64,000 bases of DNA. Origin: Coffea arabica (lineage: Eukaryota > Streptophyta > Magnoliopsida > Gentianales > Rubiaceae). The stretch is from contig NC_092323.1 in the NCBI RefSeq assembly GCF_036785885.1, positions 5,868,501 through 5,932,500 on the forward strand, read 5' to 3'. Made by a program: the position numbers and the translations under genes. How positions within the stretch are numbered: position 1 is the stretch's first letter; each line of letters starts with the position of its first letter. This document shows, in pieces, positions 25,059-38,144 of the stretch. The notes under the pieces were generated by a model, which saw nothing but the letters and a program-made list of their open reading frames with translations, did not search any database and was not told the origin of the DNA.

Positions 25059-25316
25059 GGACGCGGGGCTGGAGCGGTTGTCAGAACAACCGCTCCGGAA
25101 GGTGTAACACCATGTGTACATGGTGTAACATCATCTATACAAGGTGTAACAATAGAACAACAGCGAGTAATATTAGAACAATATTTTTGTGGGTCCCACA
25201 CGGCGTGAAAATCGAGTTACAAGACGTGATCTGAGCCGTACAAATTTTTGAGATTTCATCCAGGCCGTGAACTGTCTGGGACGGTTGTCTCTGGCAACCG
25301 TCCAGGCCCCTCGTCC
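25059..25316. mobile_element. 258-bp MITE with inverted ends, only in copy 1
   Basis: Flanked by CCAAATTGA at 25050-25058 and 25317-25325; the duplicate has a plain site at about 46348-46356. The inverted ends read GGACGCGGGGCTGGAGCGG and, reversed, GGACGAGGGGCCTGGACGG. A sub-terminal palindrome (GGTTGTCAGAACAACC) lies in each end region. It is non-coding and MULE-like by its 9-bp duplication. Confidence 0.87.
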
Positions 25317-25429
25317 CCAAATTGAAGTCTGATGTTGATGCATACTAAGTAACTTTTAAGCCGAATTACGAGGTCAAGACAATTAATCCGAGTTACATAA
25401 TAACTCGTAGGCTTGAGCTTACATATCAA

Positions 25430-27637
25430 CTAGTATTTTGATTGGTGCTATGCACGGATTTATATGAGAAGGAAGAGAAATATGGTCAAATACAACATTA
25501 TTATCCCTTTCTCTCATATTCTTCCTCTTTGTGCCACTTTTTCCACCTCTAAACCTCCTACTCTCCACTACTCTCCTTTTCACTTTGTGAATATAACTTT
25601 TTCGCATCCCTACAACCTTTTGTAATTCTTTGAAATCCTTCCCAATTTTTTTGTATTCCTACAACCCTTTCTATTTTTATCAAATCCTATTTTCCCTTTG
25701 CTCTATCTCGCTGCCGCCCAATTATCCTATCTCGTATCTAATTTTACAACCCACTTGTCTCCTATTCTACTATTATTTTTATCTATTTATAAATGTAAAT
25801 GGTAACATATTTATTTGGCTCGCCTACTAACAAATGAGTTTGCGTGTGTAATTTAATTGGATTGAAATTGGTGACCAAATTAACCCATTAATTAGTGGGT
25901 ATGAAATTGACAGATTTGGATCACTTATTTTGACTTAATTAAATTAGATGTAGATTCAAACTCAATCATTAGTGGGTAAATCTAAATTACTCTAATAATT
26001 ATATTCTAATTTTTGCAAAGATGTATTCATCTTTTTTCCTCCTCTTTAATTTCTATTATTTTATTTTTTTAAATTTATCCTACTTCCTTAATTTCTTTCA
26101 TAAAAGTTTAATAAATTTCGCGAATATTAATTGATTGTTTGCATTAATATCTAAATTATTTTTAGATTGTCGTATAGTGATAAAATTTGAAACTCACTGT
26201 GATGATCATTTTAGGCTCCTTTAAGCAAATTTTTATGTTTTTTCCTCTTTCTTTAGATAAAAATTGATTTATTAACTTGATATGTTGATATGATTTACTA
26301 TTTTGTTGCTATACAAAATATGGATGAAAAAGTAAATAAAATTTGGTTGTGGGCTGTGAATGGATGATTGGATAATCCAAACCCATATAAATCTATATTC
26401 ATTTATGATTCATCTATTTTGAACCATTAACTAAATAGGAATATATAGATTAACCTAATTATAACTTACCCAGACTCATATGAATCATCAAATTTGATAA
26501 CTGTCCCCTAATCTTTACCTTCGCTAACCCTACAGTTCTATCTTTTTAATGCTTTCACTATTTAGAATTCATTAGCTCACTTTTTAAGTGTTTTTGGATA
26601 TATAAAAAGTTAGAATTATTTTTCCAAGTTGCTGCCTCATTTTTAAGTGTTTTTAATCAAATAAAAAGCTAGAATTGCAATCATCGAGAAAAAGTAAACT
26701 TTCGGATGTAAAATTGGTGAAATACAACCTTTTTATCAAAATTTTGCTAAAATACCACCAAAAGCAACCTTATAAATACACCTTTATTAATTTAAAATTC
26801 ATACATAAATTTTTCTTTACATGCACTTTTTGGTATATATGTGCTAAATGAAAAGTCATATAGATGCTTGCACGATATTAATATTGAAATTATTCTAAGT
26901 GCAAATAAAATGTCATAATTGTTATTTACATAATCCAATTTAATGTTAGAGTATAATTTCAATATTCAAATTTTAAAACTTTAAAAAACAAACCTACTGA
27001 ATAAAATCCAACATAAAAAATATAAAATTATAAAAAGTAAACCTAAAAAGTGCCCTCGGCTTGTTGAATACAAAAAAAAAAGTTTAAGACCACAAGAAAA
27101 TTGATTTGGTAATTGAAACATAAATTATTAAAAAATAAGAGTAATCGAGTATATCATTAGAATATTTTGACAAATGATTATTGTACCCAGAAGGAAAGCG
27201 ACAAAGAAATAATTGGATGAATAACTCAAAAATAGGACTAATCACATTATCTCAAGGATTTGGCTAGATAAATTAATCCTCTTTAATGAAGGAATAAAAA
27301 GGGCTAAAGTGATGAGGATATAATAGGGTGAATAATTTTAAAATGAAACTAATCAATTATCCCTGAGAAATTTGGCTTGACAAATGTATTTTATTTAATT
27401 AAGAAGTAAAAACGAATAAAAAAATAAATAACAAATGATAAACAGTTTATGAAGGAGATAGTTGGAAAGTTTTAAATTTTAAATTTAACTAGTGATAGAA
27501 TTAGTTATAACCCACTATTTTAAAGTTTTTAATTAGATTTTATGTCTAAAAATATTCCAAAATTCTAGAAAAAATAATGAGAAAATTAGAAGCCATTGAG
27601 AGGGTCTCTGCTAAAAACCCTCTCTGCAATACATATA
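25430..27637 (-). mobile_element. Non-autonomous Helitron, copy 1 (5' end lost)
   Basis: The 3' terminus is at 25430-25433 (CTAG, followed inward by a decayed hairpin GTGCTATGCAC). The body matches the intact element at 46462-48369, showing it was present before the duplication. Homology stops at 27637, where unrelated sequence begins. It has no Rep/helicase coding sequence. Confidence 0.75.
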
Positions 27638-30600
27638 AACAAGCCTAGTACCTTGGACAAACGAAACAAAGGCAAATTAACAAATATCTAACATACATCC
27701 TATAGCATATGAATGTTGTCCAATTCGGTGGAAACATCTAACATGTTTCTATATGAAAACTTATGATGAAAATACTATTTTAAATCCTATCTCTCCATAC
27801 AAAACAAATAGAAAATAAAATCAAAACGCACAAAATTCAAGATATGTTACTAAATTCTTACAATTGAAAATGAACATGTCTTTTTAAAAAAGAAAAATAT
27901 GTGTCGAAGGAAGATTTACCTGATAATCAAGAGGAGTGGAAAACCAAAATCGATACTTTAATGTGCCAACCGCTTGCACTGGAAAATACCTAACCATATA
28001 AAGAGTATGAGAACCCGAAAAATTTTCTTATTTTTATCGAATAATATTGGCTTATTTAAATATTTATCCACATGTTCCCTCCAAATAATTTATTTCAACC
28101 CTTTTTGAACCATTTACATGGAACTATGACTTGCAATAATAAATTTATCCACCTGTTCCGTTAATAAATTTAATTTTCGAAAACTCGTTTAGTGAGAATA
28201 GTGAATACACGTTTGGAAATAGTAATGAGTTTGAAAATTTGGAAACTTATATATATTGGTCTTAAAATAAGTATTTTTATGTTTAAGTGCTCAAGTGATA
28301 GTTAGTTGTACTATCGTTATAAGAACTTCTTAGAAATTTAACTCTATCACGCATAAATCGAAAATACGTGTTTTTACGCGCGCGATCAATTGAAGGACTT
28401 AAGACCTTTATTTTGAGACTATTAAGAGTGAATAATGATAGTATGAATGGAAGTGCAATAGAGATTTATTGCACTAGTGAAACAAACCCGAGAGGAATCA
28501 AGCATGAGACGCACGCGTACGTGCACTATTCCTAGTTGACTTTTAAAGGAATTTTTGGCCACAAATTTTAAAGCTTCTCACGGAAGCTTACCATCAGCAC
28601 CATCTCTTCTTTTCCTTCTCCAAGCAGCCGGCCACACCAATGGAAGAAAGAGCTAACCTTCTTCATCATTTCACTTCACTTTACTCCACCAAATCACTTC
28701 AAATTTACACTAAACTTTGCTAAACACTTGGAGAGCAACTCAAGTTGGAAAAAGGACTTCATTTTCACGGTTCTTGTGAGCTTTAAGAGGACCGAAATTT
28801 CTGTCTAAGTCATCAATTAAGGTAATCAATAATCAATCTTGAAATTCTTGGTTTATGGAAGTAATATAGCACTTATAAGTTCATATCTTCTTGTGGGTAG
28901 CTTTATTTATGTTGAAAAGTTCTTGTGTGGGCTCTATGAACTCCCACTATGATTTGATGGACTGATTTGTGGTGTTTTGATGTTATTAATGTTGGTTTAG
29001 TGCTTAAATTAGTAGAAATGAGTGATATTATGGATGAAAGTTCAAAGGGAGTGAAGATGAAAAACTTTCTGTTTCTGCCCCTGTGAATGTCCATGACCCT
29101 TAGAGCAAAATTTTGTAGTTCTATTGACTTGTTTATGATATATACATGTTGTGTGGGTGGTGTAGAAAGTTTCATCAAAAAATTTCATGATTTGGTTGGC
29201 CAAATGATGTGTTTTCGGAAGTCAGTAAAAACTGGAAATTTTCCCGTAACTGCTCTGGCAGTGTTTTTGTTTTGGTTATAACTTTTTACTTCGATATCAA
29301 AATCGAGTGCCGTTTGCTGCACTGGAAACTAGACATTCCCAGATTTCCAACGGTATAAAATTCACGTCCTGATTCCTCCTGAGTAGTCTATACCAATCGT
29401 TTGAACATGACTATCCTGTTTCCCTAGTTCACTGGAAGCTCTGTTTTGAGCAGCAATTTGATGCTCAAGTATGAGCTAGTTGTGGGCAGATTTTGACAAC
29501 GATTTCTTCTAAAAAACTGTAGCTTTATGAATCTAGTTTTCAACGCTACCAACCACACTCAATTCCAAGTTGAATTGAGTGAGTTATGGCCGTATTTCGA
29601 AACTGACTCAATGATTTGAAATCCTCTTTTGGCTAGTAAATGTCTAAATCTTGATTGGGACTTGTTGTCTGAAAATTCTTGGTGTTAATCATCTACCAAA
29701 TGTATCTTGGATGTTTCTTAGACATTGTCTATGCAAATAGACCATGTTTGAGATACTTGGTTGGTCAAACGTTTTGAAAACGGAAAAAGGAACAACCAAG
29801 ACAGATTTGCCTTGGAACTTTCGTGATTTGGTTAACCAACTTTGCGTACGTATTTTTCCATGAAATTTGACAGAGGCATAGCCCTTATATGGTAGGGTGG
29901 TACTGCCAAATTTGGTGCCATTCCGAATCCATTTCAATGCTTAAACAAAGTCCCAAAGTTTATAACTTAAATCTGAAAAATTTGCCTAACCGTCTCAATT
30001 TTTCAGCAACTTTGAGCTACTATAACTTGGTCCTCAAAACTTTGATTCTTGTTCCGCTCATTTTTTTTTAAACTTTGATTGCAACTCTAATTGAGTTTCA
30101 AATTTGAGGGGTTATTTCAAATTCTGTGAATTTTTCCGAATTTTCAAAGTTGGTCAAAAATCAACCCCGAAACTGTCTTGCAAGCCTAAAACAGAAATTT
30201 TGGGCCAAATTTCGAATGCCTTCCATTTGGAATCATGGAAAAGTGTATTTTAGGAACTTTTAGCACTTCGAAAAAAGTTTCCAACGGTACCAAGTTTTTC
30301 AATTTTGGATTTGTAATGAGTGAGATACGATTTTTCAAAGATCTCATATCAAAACTGAAATTTTCGAAACTTAAGGAAATGGAGTTTTTCGAATTCTCCT
30401 TTTTCCCTCGATATCACTTGAACGTTTTACACTTGATTTCAAAGACGAAAACTCGATTTTTCTTGTGGTTTAAAAACCCCACTTTCGTGTCTTGATTCGC
30501 GAGTAATTTAGGTTCGCTTTCGTGAGATTTTTTCTTGGATTGTACAAGCGTACAATCATTCGTGATAATTAGGGTATATAAATGATAGTTCACTATTAAT

Positions 30601-30811
30601 TGCTCAAGCTCGCACAAGGACCTTCAAGAGAATTCCACGGTGGACACCTGAATATGAAGTGACATTTCTTCTTTGTTTATTTGGTGAGTGTCAAGTATGT
30701 GTTAAATGCTTATATGATTGAGATATTAGTTGTACAAGTGTTATACATGACACGTAAACTTACCGAGTCGAGTGTGTACTTTATCGCACTCGTTCTCATT
30801 TGAAATAAATG

Positions 30812-30957
30812 ACTCATGCTTGACCTGACTTAACTTGCTTGACTTGACGTGACTTGCTTGACTTGACGTGACTTGCTTGATCTGACTTGACTTGCTTGAC
30901 CTGACCTGACTTGTCTTGACCTGACCTGACTTGCTTGACCTGACATAACTTGACTTG
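30812..30957 (+). repeat. CTTGAC-type short tandem repeat inside the LTR
   Basis: About 145 bases of TTGACTTGACGTGACTTGC-like words repeated with small changes (units of 5 to 10 bases). It lies inside the solo LTR. Confidence 0.85.
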
Positions 30958-31010
30958 AAAAATATGCTATGGCTGCATAAGTCGATTGGAGCGATATCTC
31001 ATCAACCTCT

Positions 31011-31379
31011 GAACGATAGCAAGTACCATACCGATTTGGTGGGAGGTACCTCTCGAATCGTCTCAGACCTATTAACTGAACGATTGTAAGTACCACACCA
31101 ATTCGGGTGAGAGGTATCCCTCGAATCGTCTCAGTACCCTAGACCTCTGAACGATAGCAAGTACCACATCGATCCGGGTGGGAGGTACCTCTCGAATCGT
31201 CTCAGAACTCTAAAGCATTCTAAGTCGATTGGAGCGATGTCTCATCGACCTCTGGACGATAGTAAGTACCATAACGATCCGGGTGGGAGGTACCGCTCGA
31301 ATCGTTTCAAAACTATAAACTGAACGATAGTAAATACCACACCGATTTGGATGGGAGGTACCTCTCGAGTCATCACAGA
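31011..31379 (+). repeat. Five-unit minisatellite inside the LTR
   Basis: Units of about 65-70 bases beginning CTGAACGATAGCAAGTACCA and ending CTCGAATCGTCTCAG recur at about 31011, 31077, 31147, 31252 and 31320, with one unit extended by a copy of the sequence seen at 30975-31010. Confidence 0.85.
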
Positions 31380-31971
31380 AACATACATGGAATACGTGAA
31401 GGGCTACGAACTCAATTACCTACCCGGGGGACGGGGTGTCGTCACGAGAAGGTATTAAAATTGAATTTGGGCAAGGTAAGAAATCATTAGTTCCAGAGAG
31501 TTTCTGCATCCTACTCAAGGGTGTTTATTATAAATTATGAAATTTCTTGAATGTTATAGTTTTCACTATTGTGTAAGTGCTATTATTATTGAATTACTTG
31601 TCTTGCATATTTTCTTGGCCTCACGAGCATCCGCTCACCCCGTTAGACTTGCTTTCTTTAACAGGAGCTGAAATGGAAGGAATTATGGAAAGGTCGACTT
31701 GATGGCCTTTTTATTAGAATTTTGAATGTATTCATTTAGTCAACTTTTGAAAACTGTATATTTTGGGATTGTAAGATATTTTGGTAACTTATGATGTAAG
31801 ACTTGATCGATTATTAAGAAATTGACCTTCCTTTATATTTTCGACTTTTAGTACTGATTGGTTATTTTTAAATTTGAATTGAATTTGTACCGAGTTCTGG
31901 CGAGAGTTGGACAGGCGTCCCGCAGATACCCTTGGGTTCGCCCTTGGGAGAAATAGGAGCGTCACAAATAG

Positions 31972-32590
31972 GCTATATATAGGCATAAGAATTGATAAGA
32001 ATATTAAAAATAGTTTTATGTTAATTTAAGTTGCTTAAAGTACAGAACTTTAGATAGAAAATAAGAATTGATAAGGATATAAAGAGATATTGATAAGAAT
32101 ATAAAAAGATGATAATAAAAAATAGTTTTACTAAAGACGTGCATGCTAAAAAAATTATATGAGTCATACCTTGTTGTTAGACCTAGAAGTTCACAAATCA
32201 AAAGAGGAGCAAGCGGCCGCAAATATATGATTATGATAGAATGATAATCAGCCGTGAATATAGGATAGAATGCTAAGGACGGTTTTATAAGTCAAACATG
32301 GATGATAAGGATGATTTTATATTTGAAATTTGATTTAGATCGATATTGATAATTGATTTCGTGCTTATGAAAAGATAGAGATAAACTCCATATAGAGCAT
32401 AGGTTATTTTTAAAAAAAAAGGTGAAAATCATGGAATAAATGAACAAAGGCAAAAGAAGAGAGAGATGGAAGAGCGTAGATTATTTTATAGAGCACATTA
32501 AAACCACTTGCCCTGTCGTTAAGTCATGTAGGAAAGAGAAAGCATAAAACGATAAAAATGAAAATATGATTTTATTATATATATATATGA
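31972..32590. other. AT-rich spacer between LTR and Helitron
   Basis: It contains a few imperfect repeats of ATAAGAATTGATAAGAATAT near 31985-32105. No gene is seen. Confidence 0.5.
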
Positions 32591-34588
32591 CTAGTATGAA
32601 TACCCGTACTACGCACGATGTTGACATTATTGAAAATAAAATGATGAATAAAAAAAGGTTAAAAAATTGTACCAACACAATTAAAATGTAATATCGGTCT
32701 AACAATAGTTTAAGATATGATAGAATATGTATATCATTCAAGAACTGTTTTTTTGGGAAGATAGATTTTGAAAAAATAATAGAAATTTATATTAGAAAAT
32801 GAATAATATATGAATAAAAATGAATGTAATTGAATGTTGTTAAAATGAAACACTTCCAAATATTATGCATTTGATTTGATAATTTTGCATGAAGATGCGA
32901 ACACTTTTCACACCAATCAACTTTTAGTACGAAAGTCAAAATTGGTGATTTAATTAATTCTGTTGAATTTTGTGGAGTGCGTACTACAAATAAAAATGCA
33001 CGATCTTTGCCTGAATTGATTCGTTGGTTGAACAACCTTTCACTATTTTTCTGAGAAATAAGCATGTACGAAATTCAAAATTAGTGTATATTTTTATATA
33101 CTTTATAAATAGCATTATAAAAAAGCACTATATATCAAGAAATTCTACCTTTATTTGTAATTCTCTGAGATAAGAAATATCACAACCAAATACGAATCGT
33201 GCATGTCTATCTTGTAGATTAAGAAAGTTCTCTTAATTAGAGTGAGCACGCAAGAAAGTTGAATGAGAATGCTATGTTTTGGAGGACTTTTAATTGAAGT
33301 GAAATTCTTAAATTGGAGAATTCTTAATTAGAGTGGGAAAATGGGGGAAATGTAAGGAAAACGTGAACGTGATTATAGGATTTTTAGAAGCGGTTATAAG
33401 ATTAGTTAAAAGATAAACATTTCTTAAATTGGAGGACTCTTATTTGGAGTGGGAGACGTGGGAAAAATGTGAGTATAATTATAGGTTTTGTAATATACTC
33501 AAATCACCGATGAGATAAAGTTTGCCTAAATAAACTTTACAGTATCCTAATTCTTTGCAAAAAAAAAAGCGCTAAATAGTTATAATTGGCATTGCAATTT
33601 ACGGCAACGTGCCAGTGGCATCTAGTCCTAATTTTTTTTTGGATCAAAATCAAGTCCTAATTGATTCTGCTGTTTCTCGATCATGTTGTATGCTTCCAAA
33701 TTCTACTTAGCGTGTAATAATTGATAATGGGTTATTCTATTTTTTCATGGTATTGGACAGGTGAAAATCACACCTGAAGTGTGATAAATTTACTATAAAC
33801 TTCTAATATTATCTCCCCTAATTTTTGTGTACTTTTTAAAAATTTTAAACTTTTGTCAACAATAGGCTAGTCACGCAAATAAAAAAAAGTGACTGGTCAC
33901 ACATCTTAGTCTTTGCCCTAAAGAACTCAATCTAGCAAATTTCTTAGAATAATGGTGAAAAAAATCATATTGTTTCTTTTTTTTTTTGGATCTGAAACAG
34001 CCCTATTCATTTTTTAAAAAATAAATAAATTGGCCATCTTACGTTCATTAAGAAAGGAAAAAAATTTTTGTCACTACACATGGATGTCCGGCCATCCTAA
34101 AAGGAAAAAAAACAATTGTTCCGTTCTTGCAATTTTTTTAGAGTTAAATATAGTAAACCCCTTAACTTTACATTTAGTTGCACTTTACCCCTTCAACTTT
34201 ACATTTAGTTGCATATTTGTGATTTTTTTGAAACGTGATTGTAATTTGCAACGCTCATTTGTAGGCGTGGTTATAGGATCAGTTTAGTGATAAATATTTT
34301 TTAATTATAAAAATGTAAAATTGTATTAAAATAGCATACGAATGAGCATTTGTCTTTAATTAAGAAGTAAAAAGTATTTAAAGTATAAATAACAAACTAT
34401 AAATGGTTTATGAAGTAGATAGTGAGAAAGCTTTAAATTTTAAATTTGACTGGTGATAGGGTTGGTTATAACCCACTACTTTTTATGTATTAAAATAAAT
34501 ACAAAAATCTAGAAAAAAGAATAAGAAGTTTGAAAGTCATTGAGAGGCTCTTTCCTAAAAACCCACTCTGCAATTGTATCTATATAAA
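32591..34588 (-). mobile_element. Decayed Helitron, same family
   Basis: The 3' end is CTAG at 32591-32594, with the hairpin remnant ACCCGTACTACGCACG inward. The other end (about 34380-34588) is close to 48130-48360: both share TATAAATAACAAACTATAAATGG-like words and finish at CTCTGCAAT. The middle is poorly related. A second Helitron-like terminus, TGCCAGTGGCA followed by TCTAG at 33621-33625 on the plus strand, suggests nesting. Confidence 0.6.
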
Positions 34589-35499
34589 TTTGAGAAGGGA
34601 TTTTTTACAACGAGCCTCCACGTATCTTCCTACTACCAATTCCATTTTTCTAGCATTTCATATTTAATTTAATTTATAAAATATATTTCTCTCAACTTCC
34701 ACATCTACTATTCACATTTGAAATTGTTGGTTACTTTTTAAAATCATTTCATTTCAAATTGTTAGTTAATGTGCATGTTATCCTATTTGAACTTCAACCC
34801 ATCACGTTTCCGATTGCCTTGCGTTATTTATGATTCTACAAAAATTAAAACTTCTATAAGACCATAAGAAGAGATAATAAATATAACACAATTTCATGCT
34901 TTCTTATTAATTTAAATAAGTAAAATTATTTACACTCCATTTCTTAGTTAAAATTATTTACACTCCACTTCAATAATCATTTTGATCATATAATTTTTAT
35001 TAATTAGACTATATGATAAAACAAATGGTGGAATTGTAAATAATAAAAAATGGAGTGCAAATAACATTTTCTTAGGTAAGAAGTGGCTTCCATACCTTTC
35101 TAATTTAAAAAAGTAGTAACTCCGCTTATATAGAAATTTGGTTTGAAATTTATTAGTGGGAGGGTAAATAAAAAGAAAACATTGCCAAATTTAGTAACAA
35201 TAAAAAAGTAAATGATAATATTTTATCTTTTAACTTAGTAATTCTAAGTAAAAGGGCAAAATTAAATAGAAAACAAAAAGGAAATAATGTCGTGGATTTA
35301 AAAAATCAAGAATGATACCATTCATGAAATTCAAACTATGAAATTACTAAATAAAAAACAAAGTACTACTAGCCTTTTAACATGAAATTTTTTATTGAAA
35401 TATTCATTTTTGATAAAAAAAAATAATGATAATAACAACGCCAATTCTACCAAATTTTTTTTAAAAAGTAACATTATAGCTTAAGAGAAATATATAGAA
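34589..35499. other. AT-rich sequence, nothing recognised
   Basis: AT-rich with short A and T runs and no open frame worth reporting. It has no counterpart in the second duplication copy. Confidence 0.5.
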
Positions 35500-35508
35500 C
35501 ATTCAACC

Positions 35509-37090
35509 CGTTTGGATTAGCTGTTTTTGAGGTTGTTTTTCAAAAACAGCACTGTAGCATTTCGTTTTTCAAATACAAATCCGCTTGGATTAGTTATTTT
35601 TGGGGTTGTTTTTCTAAAACTATATGAAAAACTTTTACTGTAGATTTTTTTGGATTATTTTTGAGGTATTTTTAAAACATATTTTTGAGTATTTTTATAA
35701 TTTTTTATTTTTTTATTTTTATATTTATATACATTTATGCATTTATAATACATTTATAAATATTTATAAATAAATATATTTATATAAAAATATATAAATG
35801 CATTATATTATATATAATACATAATATAAATATATTTATAAATGTATAAATTATAAATGAATATTATATAAATGTTTATTATAATTTAAAATTTAAAATT
35901 TTTATATTTTTATATTTTTATACATTTATGCATTTATAATATATTTATAAATAAATATATTTATATATTTAAATAAATATATACATAATATAAATATATT
36001 TATAAATGTATAACTGTATATTATTATAAATGTATAAATTATAAATAAATATCATATAAATGTATAATTAATAATTAATAATTTTTATATTTTTATATTT
36101 ATATACATTTATGCATTTATAATACATTTATAAATGAATATATTTATATAAAAATGTATAAATGTATTATATTATATGTAATAGATAATTTAAATATATT
36201 AATAAATGTATAAATGTATATTATTATAAATGTGTATAAATTATAAATTAATATTATATAAATGTATAAATTAATATATTATAAATATATATTAATATTA
36301 TGTATAAATGTATGAATATAATTAATATAAATATATAAATGTGTTAATATTATGTATAAATATATAATTAATATTATGTATATTAATATAAATGTATAAA
36401 TGTATTATATTATATATAATACATAATATAATGTATTTTATAAATATACATATATATATTATGTATAAATGTATAATATATATAATATATTATGTATATA
36501 TTAAATATATAATATATAATATATAATATACAATATTTATATAAATGTATAATTACATATTTATATTATATATAATTTATATAATATATGATATTTATAT
36601 AAATATATTATAAATGTATACAAATATATTTTATATAAAATATTATATTTATAAAATGTATAAATTAATATATAAATATATAAATATATAATATAAATTA
36701 ATATTAATATAATTTATATATAATATACATAATTGAAATATACATATTATATATATTAATATCTATTATAAAACAAAATTGCATAAATATATTTATAAAT
36801 TTATATATATATAAATAAATGTATTTATATAAATATATAATATTTATTTCAAATTATATATTATATAATATTATACATAATTGGAATAAATATATTTAAA
36901 TTAATATAATATATATATCCTATATTTAATTGAAATAAACATATTAAATATGTATTTGGAGTTGTTTTTGATATATTGTTTGGATATGTGTTTTTGAAAT
37001 TGTTTTTGAAATACACATTTACTGTAGCATTTGGAATGTGAAAAACAGTTTTTCAAAAACAGCCCCAAAAACAAGAATCCAAACGGACCC
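35509..37090. mobile_element. Fold-back element with a 1.3-kb TA-rich interior
   Basis: The left end CCGTTTGGATTAGCTGTTTT and the right end, reversed CCGTTTGGATTCTTGTTTTT, are inverted repeats of about 70 bases that also share CTGTAGCATTT words. Between them, about 35700-36950 is almost only A and T, built from ATAAATATATTTATAAATGT-like words. It seems to be a MITE whose core expanded by slippage. Confidence 0.7.
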
Positions 37091-37952
37091 GTACGTAATT
37101 TGTATATATCTGGCCCAAATTTGACATTAGATTTGAATAAGAGTGCAAAATCCAAACACTAAGGATAAGTTTTGGTATCATTAATTATTTTATGTATTCT
37201 TATTGCCGTCTTCATATGTAAATATGTATTTGCTATGTTAAATATATATATATATATTGATTGTAATACTTGAGAATATTATAGATATTATCAGTTTTTC
37301 ATTTTCATTTTTAGATACTAATAATTGCAACTATTGCAATTAATTTTTAATTTTATATTTTCATTATGATAGGTAAAGTTAAATATATTGGGTCACAGGG
37401 ATATGAATTTAGAGGTTAGGTAAAGGGGGAATAGGGAGGGAAGAAAATGGTGAGAAGTTGAAAAATAGCAGGAAAGATTGAAGAAGAAATATGGGTTACA
37501 AGGATGGGCGGAAAAGGGAGAGAAGAAAAAAGGGGATTGCAGGGATATGACAGAAATGACAAAAAATAATAATAATAGAGAGAGTGACACCATGATAGAA
37601 GATATGAAAGTCATATGAGGCATTTGATGACTAATCTAAATGCGGTCAACAATTTTAGGGGCACAAGATATGAGAAAGATTTTTTTCTAAAAATGGAAGA
37701 AAATAAATTGGTTATAATTTATTTTTTTATATTATAAGTTTTGATATATGGGTATAACATAATATGTTTTGTCGGATATTAAGAAATTGACCTTTTTCTA
37801 TAAAACTTTTCTTACCTTACCATCCAACCCAACCATATCCTTAAATGCGTTAATAATTCTTTTATCATGTAAATCATTATAGATTATTTTTTTTTTCAAA
37901 TTATTAAGCATACACTTCTTTAAAATTTTGAGTCTGCTGTGGGATATATAAA
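37091..37952. other. AT-rich sequence, nothing recognised
   Basis: The purine-rich block at 37420-37540 gives a low-complexity open frame on the minus strand that I do not regard as a gene. Confidence 0.5.
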
Positions 37953-38144
37953 GTAATTTCCCACTAAAAAATACAACTAGTGATTAAACCGATTCAGTAA
38001 TTCCCAAGAAAGATCGTCGAAACAATCTCCTTAGACAGAATTACTTGGAATGGTAATTCTGTCTAAGGAGATTATTTCGACGATCTTTCCTGGGAATTAC
38101 TAAATCGATTTAATCACTAGTTGTATTTTTGAGTGGAAAATTAC
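37953..38144. repeat. Near-perfect hairpin: two 92-nt arms, 8-nt loop
   Basis: Arm 37953-38044 and arm 38053-38144 are reverse complements with about six differences; the loop is TTGGAATG. The innermost 20 bases pair perfectly. Five of the six differences would be G-U pairs in a minus-strand transcript. It could be a small palindromic MITE or a young hairpin small-RNA locus. No clear target duplication is seen. Confidence 0.85.

Larger units (their letters stand above)
28006..31966 (+). mobile_element. Solo LTR of a Ty3/Gypsy element (about 4 kb)
   Basis: The left edge TATGAGAACCCGAAAAATTT resembles the TGTGACAACCCGAAAAATTT start of large plant Gypsy LTRs, and the right edge ends GGAGCGTCACA, its usual inverted partner. 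Flanks are AAGAG (28001-28005) and AATAG (31967-31971), a near-match for a 5-bp duplication. No gag, pol or second LTR is seen, so it is a solo LTR left by LTR-LTR recombination. Tandem arrays lie inside it. It is absent from the duplicate, so it probably came after the duplication. Tekay/Del-like chromovirus origin is a guess. It is a fossil without coding capacity. Confidence 0.7.

Noticed and set aside
30812-31379. Tandem repeats resembling a CRISPR-like array
   Set aside because: Units have no constant repeat plus variable spacer pattern; they are LTR minisatellites in a plant genome.
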